From NCBI RefSeq assembly GCF_030656345.1, contig NZ_JAUSNR010000021.1:1-32744 (forward strand): DNA of 32,744 nt, read 5' to 3'. The DNA comes from Pseudotabrizicola sp. (GTDB lineage Bacteria > Pseudomonadota > Alphaproteobacteria > Rhodobacterales > Rhodobacteraceae). The position numbers and the translations under genes are program-made. Below are positions 23,453 through 31,704 of the stretch, piece after piece. The number at the start of each line of letters is the position of its first letter. The stretch's first letter is position 1. The notes beneath the pieces were generated by a model. That model was not told the origin of the DNA and did no database searches. It saw nothing but the letters and a program-made list of their open reading frames with translations.

Positions 23453-23819
23453 CTGTTCTTGCCTCCGGGCCTATCTCGTCCGCGCGACATCCCGCGCGGC
23501 CTTCTGGGCTGCGAAAGCCGTCACGGGGGACGCTCCTTCACCCCGCCTTCGGGGCCGGAACGCATGTGGAGGAGGACGGGGGGCGGCTGATTTGCTTCGC
23601 GATGCAAAGGCGGGGCTTGTCCCCGCCGGCGGAAATCAGTCGCCCCCCGTCCTTGAAGGGGCGGCACCTTTGACGGCCGCCTGCCCATCTCTTGAAGGCC
23701 GCTCGGGTGACGGGTGGATGAGATTGCCCGGAAAGAGGCAAAGCGACGATCCAGAACCATGACAGGGATCCGTACCCCCCCTGCCCCGCACTCCCTGACT
23801 GCCCCCTGCGCGATGCGGA
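23453..23819. other. Structured 367-bp intergenic region
   Basis: Non-coding stretch between the Toprim gene stop and the DUF2493 gene start, both leftward. Frames crossing it are Pro/Arg/Gly-rich and not credible genes. It holds the branched inverted-repeat structure described at 23541-23652. The remainder (about 23660-23819) shows repeated TTGAAGG (from 23653 and 23692) and nothing else recognised. A promoter for DUF2493 and WGR may lie here, but no clear consensus was found. Confidence 0.6.
23541..23652. repeat. Branched inverted-repeat structure
   Basis: Arms 23574-23593 and 23633-23652 are inverted repeats matching at 19 of 20 positions (GGACGGGG... and ...CCCCGTCC). Enclosed are two hairpins: TTTGC / GCAAA (23591-23595, 23604-23608) and GGCGGGG / CCCCGCC (23609-23615, 23621-23627), giving a three-way-junction or cruciform shape. 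A separate hairpin, CCCCG / CGGGG (23541-23545, 23550-23554), lies beside it. It may be a structured RNA leader, a small RNA or a DNA palindrome element. Confidence 0.6.
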
Positions 23820-24851
23820 TCAGCCTGACAGGCGATGCTGATCCTCTGGCCCGATCTGACATGCCAGATGCTGGCGCAGTGCCTCCTTGCCGTTCGCCCG
23901 GAGATCATCGTTGAAATCCCCGAGCCGCGGTTCCAGCACCCGAACGGCAATCCCGGCATCAAGTGCTCTAGCGCTGAACCTTTCCGCCGCTGCGCGCCCG
24001 GCCGGATCGCGGTCGATGGCGATGTAGAGGCGCTGCACCCCCTTCGGCAGCAGGACCGCCCCGAGGTGACCCGACGACAGTGCCGCCCAGACGGGAAGGC
24101 CGGGCACTGCCTCGACAAGGGACAGCATGGTCTCGATGCCTTCGCCGATGACGAGGATGTCGTCATGCGGGATCAGCCTGACGGCATTGCCGAGGAGGTG
24201 ACCCATGGCCCGCCGCTGCGTCTCGACGCCCGCTTTCCCCTGTCCGTCAGGTGCCAGCCAGGTACGATGCACACCCTGCAAGGCCCCTGCCCCATCGGTG
24301 ACCGCAGCAATCAGCGCCGGTCTGGCGACGCTCCGGGTCTGGCCCTCCTCCCGATGCCAGCACTTCGGGTGGAAGCGGAGCGCACTCGTCATGCCGCCTT
24401 GGGTCAAACCCCGGGCGCGGAGGTAGCTGTCTGCAAGCGTGCCTGCGACCGGCACCGAGGCCGCAAACAAGCGGGCCGCCGCCGCTGGTGTGCCGCCGGG
24501 GGCCATGGCCTTCTTTGGGGATGGCGCATCCGGGAGGACCGGCTGCGGACGGCCCAGATGCGCCCGGGCCTCGGCAAGGAGATCGGGAAAGCGGGAGATC
24601 CCGGTTCGCTCGCGGATGATGTCGAGGAGATCGCCATGCTCGCCCGTGGCGCCGTCGGTGAACTTGCCGGCCGCTCCCGGCCCGGATGCAGGCCCAGTCA
24701 GTCGCACGAAGAGCGAGCGGCCAGGGTTGTTCCGCAGATCGCCCACGATCCAGTAAGACCCTTCCCGCCGTCCGGCGGGAAGGTAGGCACGACACACGCT
24801 CTCTGCATTTTGCGCCAGAGCGCGGATCAGATCTTCGGTCTCGGAATACAT
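23820..24851 (-). CDS. Toprim domain protein (plasmid primase-like)
   Basis: A 343-aa protein. The C-terminal Toprim domain has the catalytic glutamate loop IGEGIET (235-241), the acidic motif IDRDPAGR (279-286) and GDFNDDLR (311-318). These are the metal-binding residues shared by primases and topoisomerases. The N-terminal half resembles the DUF7146-type region of plasmid Toprim proteins (AGKFTDGATGEHGDLLDIIRERTG, 61-84), and RARGL near 145 and RFHPKCWHREEG (159-170) follow the usual order in phage and plasmid primase-like proteins. No zinc-finger cysteine pairs and no helicase domain are present. It begins 3 bp after the strawberry-notch gene stop, so the two are an operon, perhaps unwinding and priming or cleaving the same DNA. 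Confidence 0.9.
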   Translation of the reverse strand: MYSETEDLIRALAQNAESVCRAYLPAGRREGSYWIVGDLRNNPGRSLFVRLTGPASGPGAAGKFTDGATGEHGDLLDIIRERTGISRFPDLLAEARAHLGRPQPVLPDAPSPKKAMAPGGTPAAAARLFAASVPVAGTLADSYLRARGLTQGGMTSALRFHPKCWHREEGQTRSVARPALIAAVTDGAGALQGVHRTWLAPDGQGKAGVETQRRAMGHLLGNAVRLIPHDDILVIGEGIETMLSLVEAVPGLPVWAALSSGHLGAVLLPKGVQRLYIAIDRDPAGRAAAERFSARALDAGIAVRVLEPRLGDFNDDLRANGKEALRQHLACQIGPEDQHRLSG

Positions 24852-24854
24852 AGC

Positions 24855-27800
24855 TCAACACCCTCCGCGTGCATGTAGTCCCGTTACAGGACAACGTGCA
24901 AGCAGGCGATCCAGCACGGCAATGCCGCCCGAGTCCGTTGGGCAGAAGAGCCGCAGCTTCCAGGCGATGATCTCCGAGAAGAACCCATCTGCCTTGAGCC
25001 GGTCTTTTGCGGCACCCGAAAATCCCGACAGTTCTATCCGGTTCACACCCATGACGCGGGACCGGTGCAACTCCATCCCCTCGGCCAGCCGCACGACGGT
25101 CTTGCCCTCCAGAACGAGGGCATGAACCTGCGCGGCTGTCAGCTGCGGCGCATCAGCGGCCAGCGTGGTCGCGACCCAAGACGGCGAGACGCGGCGGCCG
25201 ATGATACATTGGCCATTGTCGGTCTGCAGACGGTAGACGCGGGTTTCGTCCTGAGGGAGCTGCTTCCAGATCGGCAGCAGCAGGCCAGCCACGATGTGCA
25301 GCGTAGATTCCGAGAACTCGGGCACTTCAGCAAGTTCGGAGTTCCATGCGGCGGTGAAGGCCGCGCGGTCGGCTTCCAGCCAGTGGGTGTCGTCCATGAT
25401 CTTGGCCGGGACCGTACTGGCATCAAGCGGCCGGATCAGACGCAGCCGCGGCTCGATGGTGCCATCATCCAGCATCAGGCTGGTGGCAGGCAACTGCACG
25501 GCTGCCCGGCCCGAACGGCTGTTGACCAGCAGGCGTGCCTTCGGGTCATCGAGCCAGTCGAACGCATCTGCGAGGGAAGTCGGCGTGTTGCGCCGCTTTT
25601 CCGCGATGGTGAGGAGCTGGGTTTCTGCGCCGGAGCCAGGATGGGTGTAGATGACGCGCGCATCCGTGACACGGAAGCTTTCGGCGCGCAGCGTCTCGAG
25701 GCCGAGGTCGTAGACACCGGCCGCGATGGCGCCCTCGATCCGTTGGTCGAGCAATTCCTCGAAGGCCGAGAAGAGCACGGCCTGCATGTCGATCGTGAGC
25801 GCCAGTAGGCGATTGAGGAAGGTCGTGATCGGGGGCAGGTCGTCCTTCAGACCGTTGTCATCGGTCAGGCTGAGACCGGTGGCATCCTCGAAGGCCCCGA
25901 GCGAGCAGCCCGCAACATCGCCGCGATAGATGCGGCGGTAAAGCTGGCGTAGCGCATCGCGAGCATAGGGGCTCTCGAGGTTGTCCTCGGGCCGAAACAG
26001 CCCCTGCCCGCCCGTCTGGCGCTGACCGCGGGTGATCGCCCCGAGCGTGTCGAGGCGACGGGCGATGGTCGAAAGGAACCGTTTCTCTGCCTTCACATCG
26101 GTGGCCACCGGGCGGAACAAGGGTGGTTGCGCCTGATTTGTGCGATTGGTCCGCCCAAGGCCTTGGATGGCGGCATCTGCCTTCCAACCGGGCTCCAGAA
26201 GGTAATGCACCCGCAAGCGCTGGTTCTTGGCGCCGAGATCTGCGTGATAGCTGCGCCCGGTGCCGCCGGCATCCGAGAAGATCAGGATGCGCTTCTGGTC
26301 ATCCATGAAGGCGGCGGTTTCCGCAAGGTTGGCCGAACCCGCCCGGCTTTCCACGACGAGGCGCGCAGCAGGACCCTCGCCCTTCCTCACGATCCGCCGC
26401 GAGCGGCCCGTGACCTCGGCCACGAGGTCGGTGCCGAAACGCTGGACGATCTGGTCGAGCGCCCCCGGCACGGGCGGAAGCGATGCCAGCTTTTCGATCA
26501 GCGCATCGCGCCTGCGGGCGGCTTCGCGGCATTCGACCGGTTGGCCGTCGCGGACCACAGGCCGGGACGACAAATTGCCCTCGCTGTCGGTGAAGGGCTC
26601 GTAGAGCTGCACCGGGAAGGAATGGGCGAGATAGTCCAAGACGTATTCCCGCGGCGTGATGTCGACGCGGATGTCGTTCCACTCGTCGGTGGGGATGTCA
26701 GAGAGGCGGCGCTCCATCAGTGCTTCGCCCGTCGAGACGATCTGGATGACGGCGGCATGGCCCGCCGCGAGATCGGCCTCGATGGCGGCGATCAGCGTGG
26801 GGGTTTTCATCGAGGTGAGCAGATGGCCGAAGAACCGCTGCTTCGCGGACTCGAAGGCCGACCGCGCGGCGGACTTGGCCTGGCGGTTCAGCGTGCCGCT
26901 GTCGCCCGTGATGTTGGCGGCCTCCATCGCGGCGGTGAGATTGTTATGGATGATGGCAAAAGCGCCGGCATATGCATCGTAGATGCTGCGCTGCTCGGGG
27001 GTCAGCGCGTGCTCCAGCATTTCGTATTCGACACCGTCATAGGAAAGTGAGCGTGCGGTGTAGAGGCCGAGTGAGCGCAGATCGCGCGCGAGGACCTCCA
27101 TCGCAGCCACGCCGCCAGCCTCTATGGCCTGAACGAACTCAGCGCGGGTGGCAAAGGGAAAGTCCTCCCCGCCCCAAAGCCCGAGGCGTTGCGCATAGGC
27201 GAGATTGTGGACCGTCGTGGCCCCCGTGGCCGAGACATAGACCACGCGGGCATTCGGCAGTTTGTGTTGCAGGCGCAGGCCCGCCCTGCCCTGCTGCGAC
27301 GCTTCGGTATCGCCGCGCTCGCCCTTCGATCCGGAAGCGTTTGCCATGGCATGGCTTTCATCGAACAGGATCACCCCGTCGAAATCCGAGCCCAGCCAGT
27401 CGACGATCTGGTCGACGCGGGATTTCTTGGTCCCGCGTTCTTCGGAGCGCAGCGTGGCGTAGGTAGTGAAGAGGATGCCCTCGGAGAGCGGGATGTCGCG
27501 GCCTTGCGCGAAGCGCGAGAGCGGCGTGACCAGCAAGCGTTCCTGGCCAAGGGCCGACCAGTCGCGCTGCGCATCCTCCAGCAGCTTGTCGCTTTTGGAG
27601 ATCCAGAGTGCTTTGCGCCGACCCTGGGCCCAGTTGTCGAGCACAATCCCAGCCGACTGGCGGCCCTTGCCAGCGCCGGTGCCGTCGCCGAGGAAGAAGC
27701 CGCGACGGAAACGGACGGCATCGGGATCGTCGTCCTTGGCGGCCGAGACCATGTCGCCGGTTTCATCGACGGTCCACGAGCCGGCGAGATAGGTGCCATG

Positions 27801-29207
27801 CGCCTCACCGGCATAGATCACGGTCTCAAGCTGCGCGTCGGACAGCAGGCCGTCGCGCAGGACGGCGGCGGGCAGTTTCGGGCGGTAGGAGGGTTTGGGG
27901 GGCGCGACCGAGGCCATGGCCGCTGATTGCACGAGCTTGGTCGGGTGCGGTGCCGCGCCGGGGATGTCGATGGCCTGCAGGCGGAAGGTCTCATAAATGG
28001 AATCAGACAGGCGCGCGCCGACCCCGCCCTCGGTCGCATCCCGCAGGCTGTAGGCGAGATTCGCGGCACCGATCTGCGCGGGCGTGTTGGTGGGGGGCGT
28101 GGCGCGCGATGTACTGATGGCCGTGCGCGTGGTGCGGGAAGGTTTTCCCGGGAAGGGGAAAGTGCGGCCCTGCCCGGCTGATGCGACCTGCGCCAGCGCG
28201 AGGCGCGGGGGGACATGTGCGGTGATCAGCGAGAGCAGACTGGCGACATCAGGCGATATCGGGCGCGCCAGATCGGCGGTAATGCCGCCCGCCTCGCCAC
28301 CGCGGCTTTTGTCGAAGACCGAAATCCGCGTCTCGAAGCTGGTGCCATGCTTGGCAAAAGCTGCGCCCGACACGGCGCCGGTGAAGACCAGATGGGCACT
28401 CTCGGTCAGGCGGGCGAAGGTCTCGGACCAGGCGGGCGCATCAGGTGCGAAGCTTGCGCCGGTGATCGCGACCAATCGCCCGGCGGGAGCAAGGCGCGCA
28501 AGGGCCGAGCGCAGATGCCGAGCCGTCGCCTCGGTACTGCGGCCATCGACATTGGCCACGGCCGAGAAGGGCGGGTTCATCAGGATCACGCTCGGGCGCA
28601 ACCCTGCGTCCAGATGATCGTCGATCTGGGCTGCGTCAAAGCCCGTGACAGGCCGGCCCGGAAAGAGGCGGCGCAGAAGGTCGGCGCGCGTGTCTGCCAA
28701 CTCGTTCAGCGCAAGGCTGCCGCCTGCAATTTCAGCGAGGATCGCGAGAAGCCCGGTCCCGGCCGAGGGCTCGAGGACCAGGTCATGCGGGGCGATCTGC
28801 GCTGCCGCCATTGCAGCCAGTCCCATGGGCAGCGGCGTCGAGAATTGCTGGAAGCGCTCCATTTCCTCCGAGCGCCGGGTGTGCGTCAGCAAGAGGCACG
28901 CCACCTTGGCGAGGATCGGCATCAGGGCAGCGGGCGATCCAGCCCGGCCCAGAAGCGCGCGGCCGAATTTCCGCAGGAAGAGGACCAGCGCCACCTCGCC
29001 CGCCTCATAGGCGAGCTTCCAGTCCCAGGCACCATCGGCATCGGAGCCGCCAAAGGCGCGCTCCATCTCCAGCCGCAGACGCAGCGCGTCGATCTGGAAG
29101 CCTTGGGCGAGATCGGGTTGCAGAGCCTCGGCCACGGCGAGGATCGCGGGCGCGGGATCGCGATATGGAACAGGAACGGGAGGCGCAACAGGCGCGAGAT
29201 AGGTCAT
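24855..29207 (-). CDS. Methyltransferase-strawberry notch helicase fusion
   Basis: A 1450-aa two-part enzyme. The N-terminal part (about 110-300) is a DNA methyltransferase-like Rossmann domain with motif I LEPSAGTG (145-152) and the adenine-methylase motif IV NPPF (211-214). The middle is a superfamily 2 helicase of the bacterial strawberry-notch type: Walker A GDGTGAGKGRQ (507-517), DESH (616-619), SATGA (659-663) and the arginine-finger-like GLGRTNRTNQ (1016-1025), followed by the strawberry-notch C-terminal domain. Such fusions are common on Rhodobacterales plasmids and integrative elements, usually with a Toprim gene next door. Anti-restriction, replication or self-protection roles have been guessed but not shown. 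The start at 29207 has GGAG upstream. This is the first gene of the leftward block. Confidence 0.92.
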   Translation of the reverse strand: MTYLAPVAPPVPVPYRDPAPAILAVAEALQPDLAQGFQIDALRLRLEMERAFGGSDADGAWDWKLAYEAGEVALVLFLRKFGRALLGRAGSPAALMPILAKVACLLLTHTRRSEEMERFQQFSTPLPMGLAAMAAAQIAPHDLVLEPSAGTGLLAILAEIAGGSLALNELADTRADLLRRLFPGRPVTGFDAAQIDDHLDAGLRPSVILMNPPFSAVANVDGRSTEATARHLRSALARLAPAGRLVAITGASFAPDAPAWSETFARLTESAHLVFTGAVSGAAFAKHGTSFETRISVFDKSRGGEAGGITADLARPISPDVASLLSLITAHVPPRLALAQVASAGQGRTFPFPGKPSRTTRTAISTSRATPPTNTPAQIGAANLAYSLRDATEGGVGARLSDSIYETFRLQAIDIPGAAPHPTKLVQSAAMASVAPPKPSYRPKLPAAVLRDGLLSDAQLETVIYAGEAHGTYLAGSWTVDETGDMVSAAKDDDPDAVRFRRGFFLGDGTGAGKGRQSAGIVLDNWAQGRRKALWISKSDKLLEDAQRDWSALGQERLLVTPLSRFAQGRDIPLSEGILFTTYATLRSEERGTKKSRVDQIVDWLGSDFDGVILFDESHAMANASGSKGERGDTEASQQGRAGLRLQHKLPNARVVYVSATGATTVHNLAYAQRLGLWGGEDFPFATRAEFVQAIEAGGVAAMEVLARDLRSLGLYTARSLSYDGVEYEMLEHALTPEQRSIYDAYAGAFAIIHNNLTAAMEAANITGDSGTLNRQAKSAARSAFESAKQRFFGHLLTSMKTPTLIAAIEADLAAGHAAVIQIVSTGEALMERRLSDIPTDEWNDIRVDITPREYVLDYLAHSFPVQLYEPFTDSEGNLSSRPVVRDGQPVECREAARRRDALIEKLASLPPVPGALDQIVQRFGTDLVAEVTGRSRRIVRKGEGPAARLVVESRAGSANLAETAAFMDDQKRILIFSDAGGTGRSYHADLGAKNQRLRVHYLLEPGWKADAAIQGLGRTNRTNQAQPPLFRPVATDVKAEKRFLSTIARRLDTLGAITRGQRQTGGQGLFRPEDNLESPYARDALRQLYRRIYRGDVAGCSLGAFEDATGLSLTDDNGLKDDLPPITTFLNRLLALTIDMQAVLFSAFEELLDQRIEGAIAAGVYDLGLETLRAESFRVTDARVIYTHPGSGAETQLLTIAEKRRNTPTSLADAFDWLDDPKARLLVNSRSGRAAVQLPATSLMLDDGTIEPRLRLIRPLDASTVPAKIMDDTHWLEADRAAFTAAWNSELAEVPEFSESTLHIVAGLLLPIWKQLPQDETRVYRLQTDNGQCIIGRRVSPSWVATTLAADAPQLTAAQVHALVLEGKTVVRLAEGMELHRSRVMGVNRIELSGFSGAAKDRLKADGFFSEIIAWKLRLFCPTDSGGIAVLDRLLARCPVTGLHARGGC

Positions 29208-29321
29208 CGGGAAGCTCCGGAATGAGGGACAGGGACCGGCCCGGACACCCTCTCTCGGGCACCCTCAGGCCTGATCTCCCCCGCCCCCCCTCTTCCTCTC
29301 GCGCCGACGCGTCCCGGTTGC

Positions 29322-29355
29322 TTGACTTGATTTTGTTCCTGTTATGTTCTATCTT
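29322..29355 (+). promoter_or_regulatory. Candidate promoter of the small two-repeat gene
   Basis: TTGATT (29327-29332), a 17-nt spacer and TATCTT (29350-29355) resemble a sigma-70 promoter. An overlapping choice is TTGACT (29322-29327) with TATGTT (29343-29348). It lies in an A/T-rich patch inside a pyrimidine-rich GC stretch, 30 bp before the start codon. Confidence 0.5.
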
Positions 29356-29384
29356 GAAAGCCAAGCCAGCAAGGGAGTTTCCCG

Positions 29385-29681
29385 ATGGACAGCACCACCT
29401 ACGCCCTGCCCGCGACACCCAAGCAGATCGCCTATGCGCGCTCGCTCGCCCTGCGCAATCAGACCCTCCTGCCCTGGGAGGTTCAGCAAGATCGCCGGTC
29501 GCTCAGCGCCTGGATCGAGGCGCAGGCCCAGCTGAAGCCGGTATCCGAAATGGACCGGCTGCCTACGTCAAAGCAGGTGGCCTTCGCGGAGAAACTCGCT
29601 CGGATCAAACGGCGCGCCGTCCCGGACGAATGCTTCCGCGACAAGGGGCTGATGTCGAAGTGGATCGACGGGAACAGGTGA
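29385..29681 (+). CDS. Small protein with two KQ-YA-LA-SxWI repeats
   Basis: A 98-aa protein built of two similar units: TPKQIAYARSLALRNQTLLPWEVQQDRRSLSAWI (11-44) and TSKQVAFAEKLARIKRRAVPDECFRDKGLMSKWI (61-94). The pattern (S/T)xKQxxxAxxLA...(S/x)xWI also occurs in small tail domains of some topoisomerases and plasmid proteins, where it probably binds DNA; that link is from memory and uncertain. AGGGAG about eight bases upstream is the ribosome binding site. It is divergent from the strawberry-notch gene and has its own candidate promoter. The reading frame and repeat conservation support a real gene. Function unknown. Confidence 0.8.
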   Translation: MDSTTYALPATPKQIAYARSLALRNQTLLPWEVQQDRRSLSAWIEAQAQLKPVSEMDRLPTSKQVAFAEKLARIKRRAVPDECFRDKGLMSKWIDGNR

Positions 29682-29684
29682 CTA

Positions 29685-29864
29685 CTACGAGTCGTCGGCT
29701 TGCTCGATACCGAAAAGACCAACAGGGAAGTCTTTCCGTGGACGAAAAGCAGCACGCAACGCCTCGGACGGTGAGGCCGGCGAAGCCAAATCCTCGAAGA
29801 ATGCCTGATAGTCGCGCGGCTTCAAGTTTGTGATGTCGGGGTCGTTGCTGCCAGGTGCTTTCAT
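29685..29864 (-). CDS. 59-aa protein behind the Xre-RES operon
   Basis: A short frame on the - strand, starting ATG at 29864 with GGAGG nine bases upstream. The product is MKAPGSNDPDITNLKPRDYQ followed by AFFEDLASPASPSEALRAAF and RPRKDFPVGLFGIEQADDS. It begins 37 bp downstream of the RES toxin stop on the same strand and is convergent with the two-repeat gene, leaving only 3 bp between the stops. The sequence looks like a folded helical protein rather than random text. No family is recognised. Its place makes it a candidate third member of the toxin-antitoxin operon. Confidence 0.6.
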   Translation of the reverse strand: MKAPGSNDPDITNLKPRDYQAFFEDLASPASPSEALRAAFRPRKDFPVGLFGIEQADDS

Positions 29865-29901
29865 TTTTCAGGCCCTCCAAGGGCGCCCGGAATCTGACCG
29901 G

Positions 29902-30603
29902 TCAAGCAACAGCCGTAACCGAGTAGTGCGGCGTCCCATCCCAAACGAGATCCCAAGACGCGCCCGGCCGGACGTTCTGGATGGCGTGGGGCTCAAAGCA
30001 GACGAGGCAATTCCCGCCCGGCGCAGGAGCCCGGACCGAGGGATAGATCAGGCCCCGCGATCCAGCCCGACGGAGATGTTGGGCCAGGCTTTGGCCCTCG
30101 GGATAGCCGACAGCCGGATCCGTATGCAGTGCGGGATGGCCCGGCTCGTCGGTCATGTCGTCGAAGACGCCGATGAAGTCAGCCAGCAGTTCCACATAGC
30201 GAGCGCTGTCATGGAAGCTGCCGGTAAAGCCTAGTTCGCGCGTGCGGTGCCAGGCCACTTCGCTGACGGACACCATCACGTCCCATGCGCAATACCACGC
30301 GCCGCGCTCCTCGGTGTTGAAGCGGTTTCCGCCGACGCGGGTGTAGGTGAAGGCGGCGTTGACATGACTGTCGCCGTAGATGCGCAGATCGCGGCTGCGG
30401 CGCTGCCAGGCAAGCTCGCGCGGGTCCAGATGCGGGTTGCGGCCACGTTCCGCCAGAAGACGGCCGCTGGTCAGACCCTCGATTTCGGCCAGGATCTCCA
30501 TCTCGTCATCGGTATCGACGAGACCCCGCAAGGACGGTGGCTTGTGGTAGGTGGCGGGCAGAAGACGAACGAGACCGCGATCAGAAACCTCGGTCTGCTT
30601 CAT
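29902..30603 (-). CDS. RES domain toxin (NAD+ phosphorylase type)
   Basis: A 233-aa RES-family toxin. Characterised members such as MbcT degrade NAD+ in the cytoplasm and stop growth. Family residues visible are GNRFN (92-96), Y104 in GAWYCA, SEVAWH (114-119) and GLIYPSVR (184-191), which include the conserved Arg, Glu and Ser. The order antitoxin then toxin and a 4-bp ATGA overlap with the Xre gene are typical. The protein is complete and of normal length or slightly longer, with an extra N-terminal section (about 1-60) like other alphaproteobacterial members. Confidence 0.92.
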   Translation of the reverse strand: MKQTEVSDRGLVRLLPATYHKPPSLRGLVDTDDEMEILAEIEGLTSGRLLAERGRNPHLDPRELAWQRRSRDLRIYGDSHVNAAFTYTRVGGNRFNTEERGAWYCAWDVMVSVSEVAWHRTRELGFTGSFHDSARYVELLADFIGVFDDMTDEPGHPALHTDPAVGYPEGQSLAQHLRRAGSRGLIYPSVRAPAPGGNCLVCFEPHAIQNVRPGASWDLVWDGTPHYSVTAVA

Positions 30604-30989
30604 GCCCCACCGCGCAGCGCATCGAGATAGGTCCGAACCGCGAGAATTTGCGGCAAGCCACCGTCGATGGCGGTGTCAATCGGACGGCTGCCCCCGAACA
30701 GCGGGCCGGTGTTCGGTCGGGTGAACCAGCTTCGCGCGAGCGGCTCGGAGAAGTAGAGTTCGAGCGACTTGTAAATGCCGATCACCGCACTGAGCCGCAG
30801 AAGCTGATCCTTGGTCAGTTCTCCCGCGAAATCCGGCTTCTTGGCACGCTTCCAGGTGCTTTCCGACATGTCGGCAAGGCCAGCCGCTTCCTTGAGGCTG
30901 AGACCCCAGGCATCGGCCACGCGCGCGTAGGCCTTCAACGCGACGGCGTTGATCTGTGCAGGTTCCCGGATTTTCTCAGCAACGTACAT
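30600..30989 (-). CDS. Xre/MbcA/ParS-type antitoxin
   Basis: A 129-aa antitoxin that binds the operator through an N-terminal helix-turn-helix (about 28-60: GLSLKEAAGLADMSESTWKRAKK) and blocks the RES active site with its C-terminal DUF2384-like domain (SEPLARSWFTRPNTGPLFGGSRPIDTAI). The start at 30989 is chosen because GGAGG stands five bases before it; the ATG four codons upstream overlaps that ribosome binding site. It is followed with a 4-bp overlap by the RES toxin gene. Autoregulation through the repeats at 31014-31048 is likely. Confidence 0.92.
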   Translation of the reverse strand: MYVAEKIREPAQINAVALKAYARVADAWGLSLKEAAGLADMSESTWKRAKKPDFAGELTKDQLLRLSAVIGIYKSLELYFSEPLARSWFTRPNTGPLFGGSRPIDTAIDGGLPQILAVRTYLDALRGGA

Positions 30990-31013
30990 GGCACCCTCCA
31001 TTGGTCTGAATAT

Positions 31014-31048
31014 AGATCATATGACCTCCGTGTAAAGATCAAATGAAC
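31014..31048. promoter_or_regulatory. Operator repeats and promoter of the Xre-RES operon
   Basis: AGATCATATGACC (31014-31026) and AGATCAAATGAAC (31036-31048) are direct repeats matching at 11 of 13 positions and spaced 22 bp apart, two helical turns. On the - strand, TTTACA, 16 nt and TATATT form a promoter candidate overlapping them. This is a fitting site for repression by the Xre antitoxin. Confidence 0.5.
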
Positions 31049-31059
31049 CGAACGCGCTC

Positions 31060-31704
31060 TCACCCGAACCGCCGCCCAGCTTCGGTGAAGGTGTACTCGT
31101 TCACGACGATCCCTTCCTCGATGGCCTCGTCCGAGGTCAGGTGGTCGTATTCGGCCTGAAGCTGGCGGTAGAGCCAGCGGGCCAGATCACGCAGCGCCTC
31201 GGTCACGATCTCCTCGGCGTCTTCGGTCGGCGGCTGCCAGGTCGGGCTGTCCCGCGTGACGTCCACCGACATCGTGTACTCGTGGTAGTAGCGCCCGCGA
31301 TGGCTGACCTCGGCGGCAAGCTGGTAGAAGTTGCGGCGCTGGATGGCCTGCAGCCGGTCAGCGATGCCGTGCAGCGTCGCGTCCGTGGGCGCGTGGTCCC
31401 GGATGCGCGTGGCCCCGCCCTTGGCGTGGGACCAGTAGCTTTCAAAGCAAGCGCCGTCGCCCTGGCTGCAGAACCCGGAGAACCAGATACAGAGCTTGGC
31501 CCGTGTCCCGCCGCCCATCAGGCGGACGGGGGTGGTCTTCAGACGGATGCCGAGGATGTCGCAGACCCGCTCGAAATCCTCGTAGACCGCGTCCCACCAG
31601 TCATCGTGGGGGCCAAGCTCGCGATACCAGCTGCGCGCCTTTTCCTTGGCGGCATCCGAGAGTTCTGGGAACTGGTAGACCGTGGTGCAGATGAGCTCAG
31701 GCAT
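31060..31704 (-). CDS. Phage/plasmid protein of unknown function
   Basis: A 214-aa protein starting at 31704 (MPELICTTVYQFPELSDAAKEKARSWY). This start overlaps the preceding gene stop by 8 bp; the longer frame to 31791 reads through that gene. Family-like phrases are TVYQFPELSDAAKEKARSWYRE at the N-terminus and IWFSGFCSQGDGACFE in the centre. Related phage and plasmid proteins are often labelled antitoxin of a stability system, but I know of no experimental basis. The rest is soluble and helical with several conserved Trp and Tyr residues. It is the last gene of a leftward cluster of small genes. Confidence 0.75.
   Translation of the reverse strand: MPELICTTVYQFPELSDAAKEKARSWYRELGPHDDWWDAVYEDFERVCDILGIRLKTTPVRLMGGGTRAKLCIWFSGFCSQGDGACFESYWSHAKGGATRIRDHAPTDATLHGIADRLQAIQRRNFYQLAAEVSHRGRYYHEYTMSVDVTRDSPTWQPPTEDAEEIVTEALRDLARWLYRQLQAEYDHLTSDEAIEEGIVVNEYTFTEAGRRFG

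Noticed and set aside
26127..29225. Several long + strand frames opposite the strawberry-notch gene
   Set aside because: They are codon-position shadows of a gene with intact methyltransferase and helicase motifs on the - strand.
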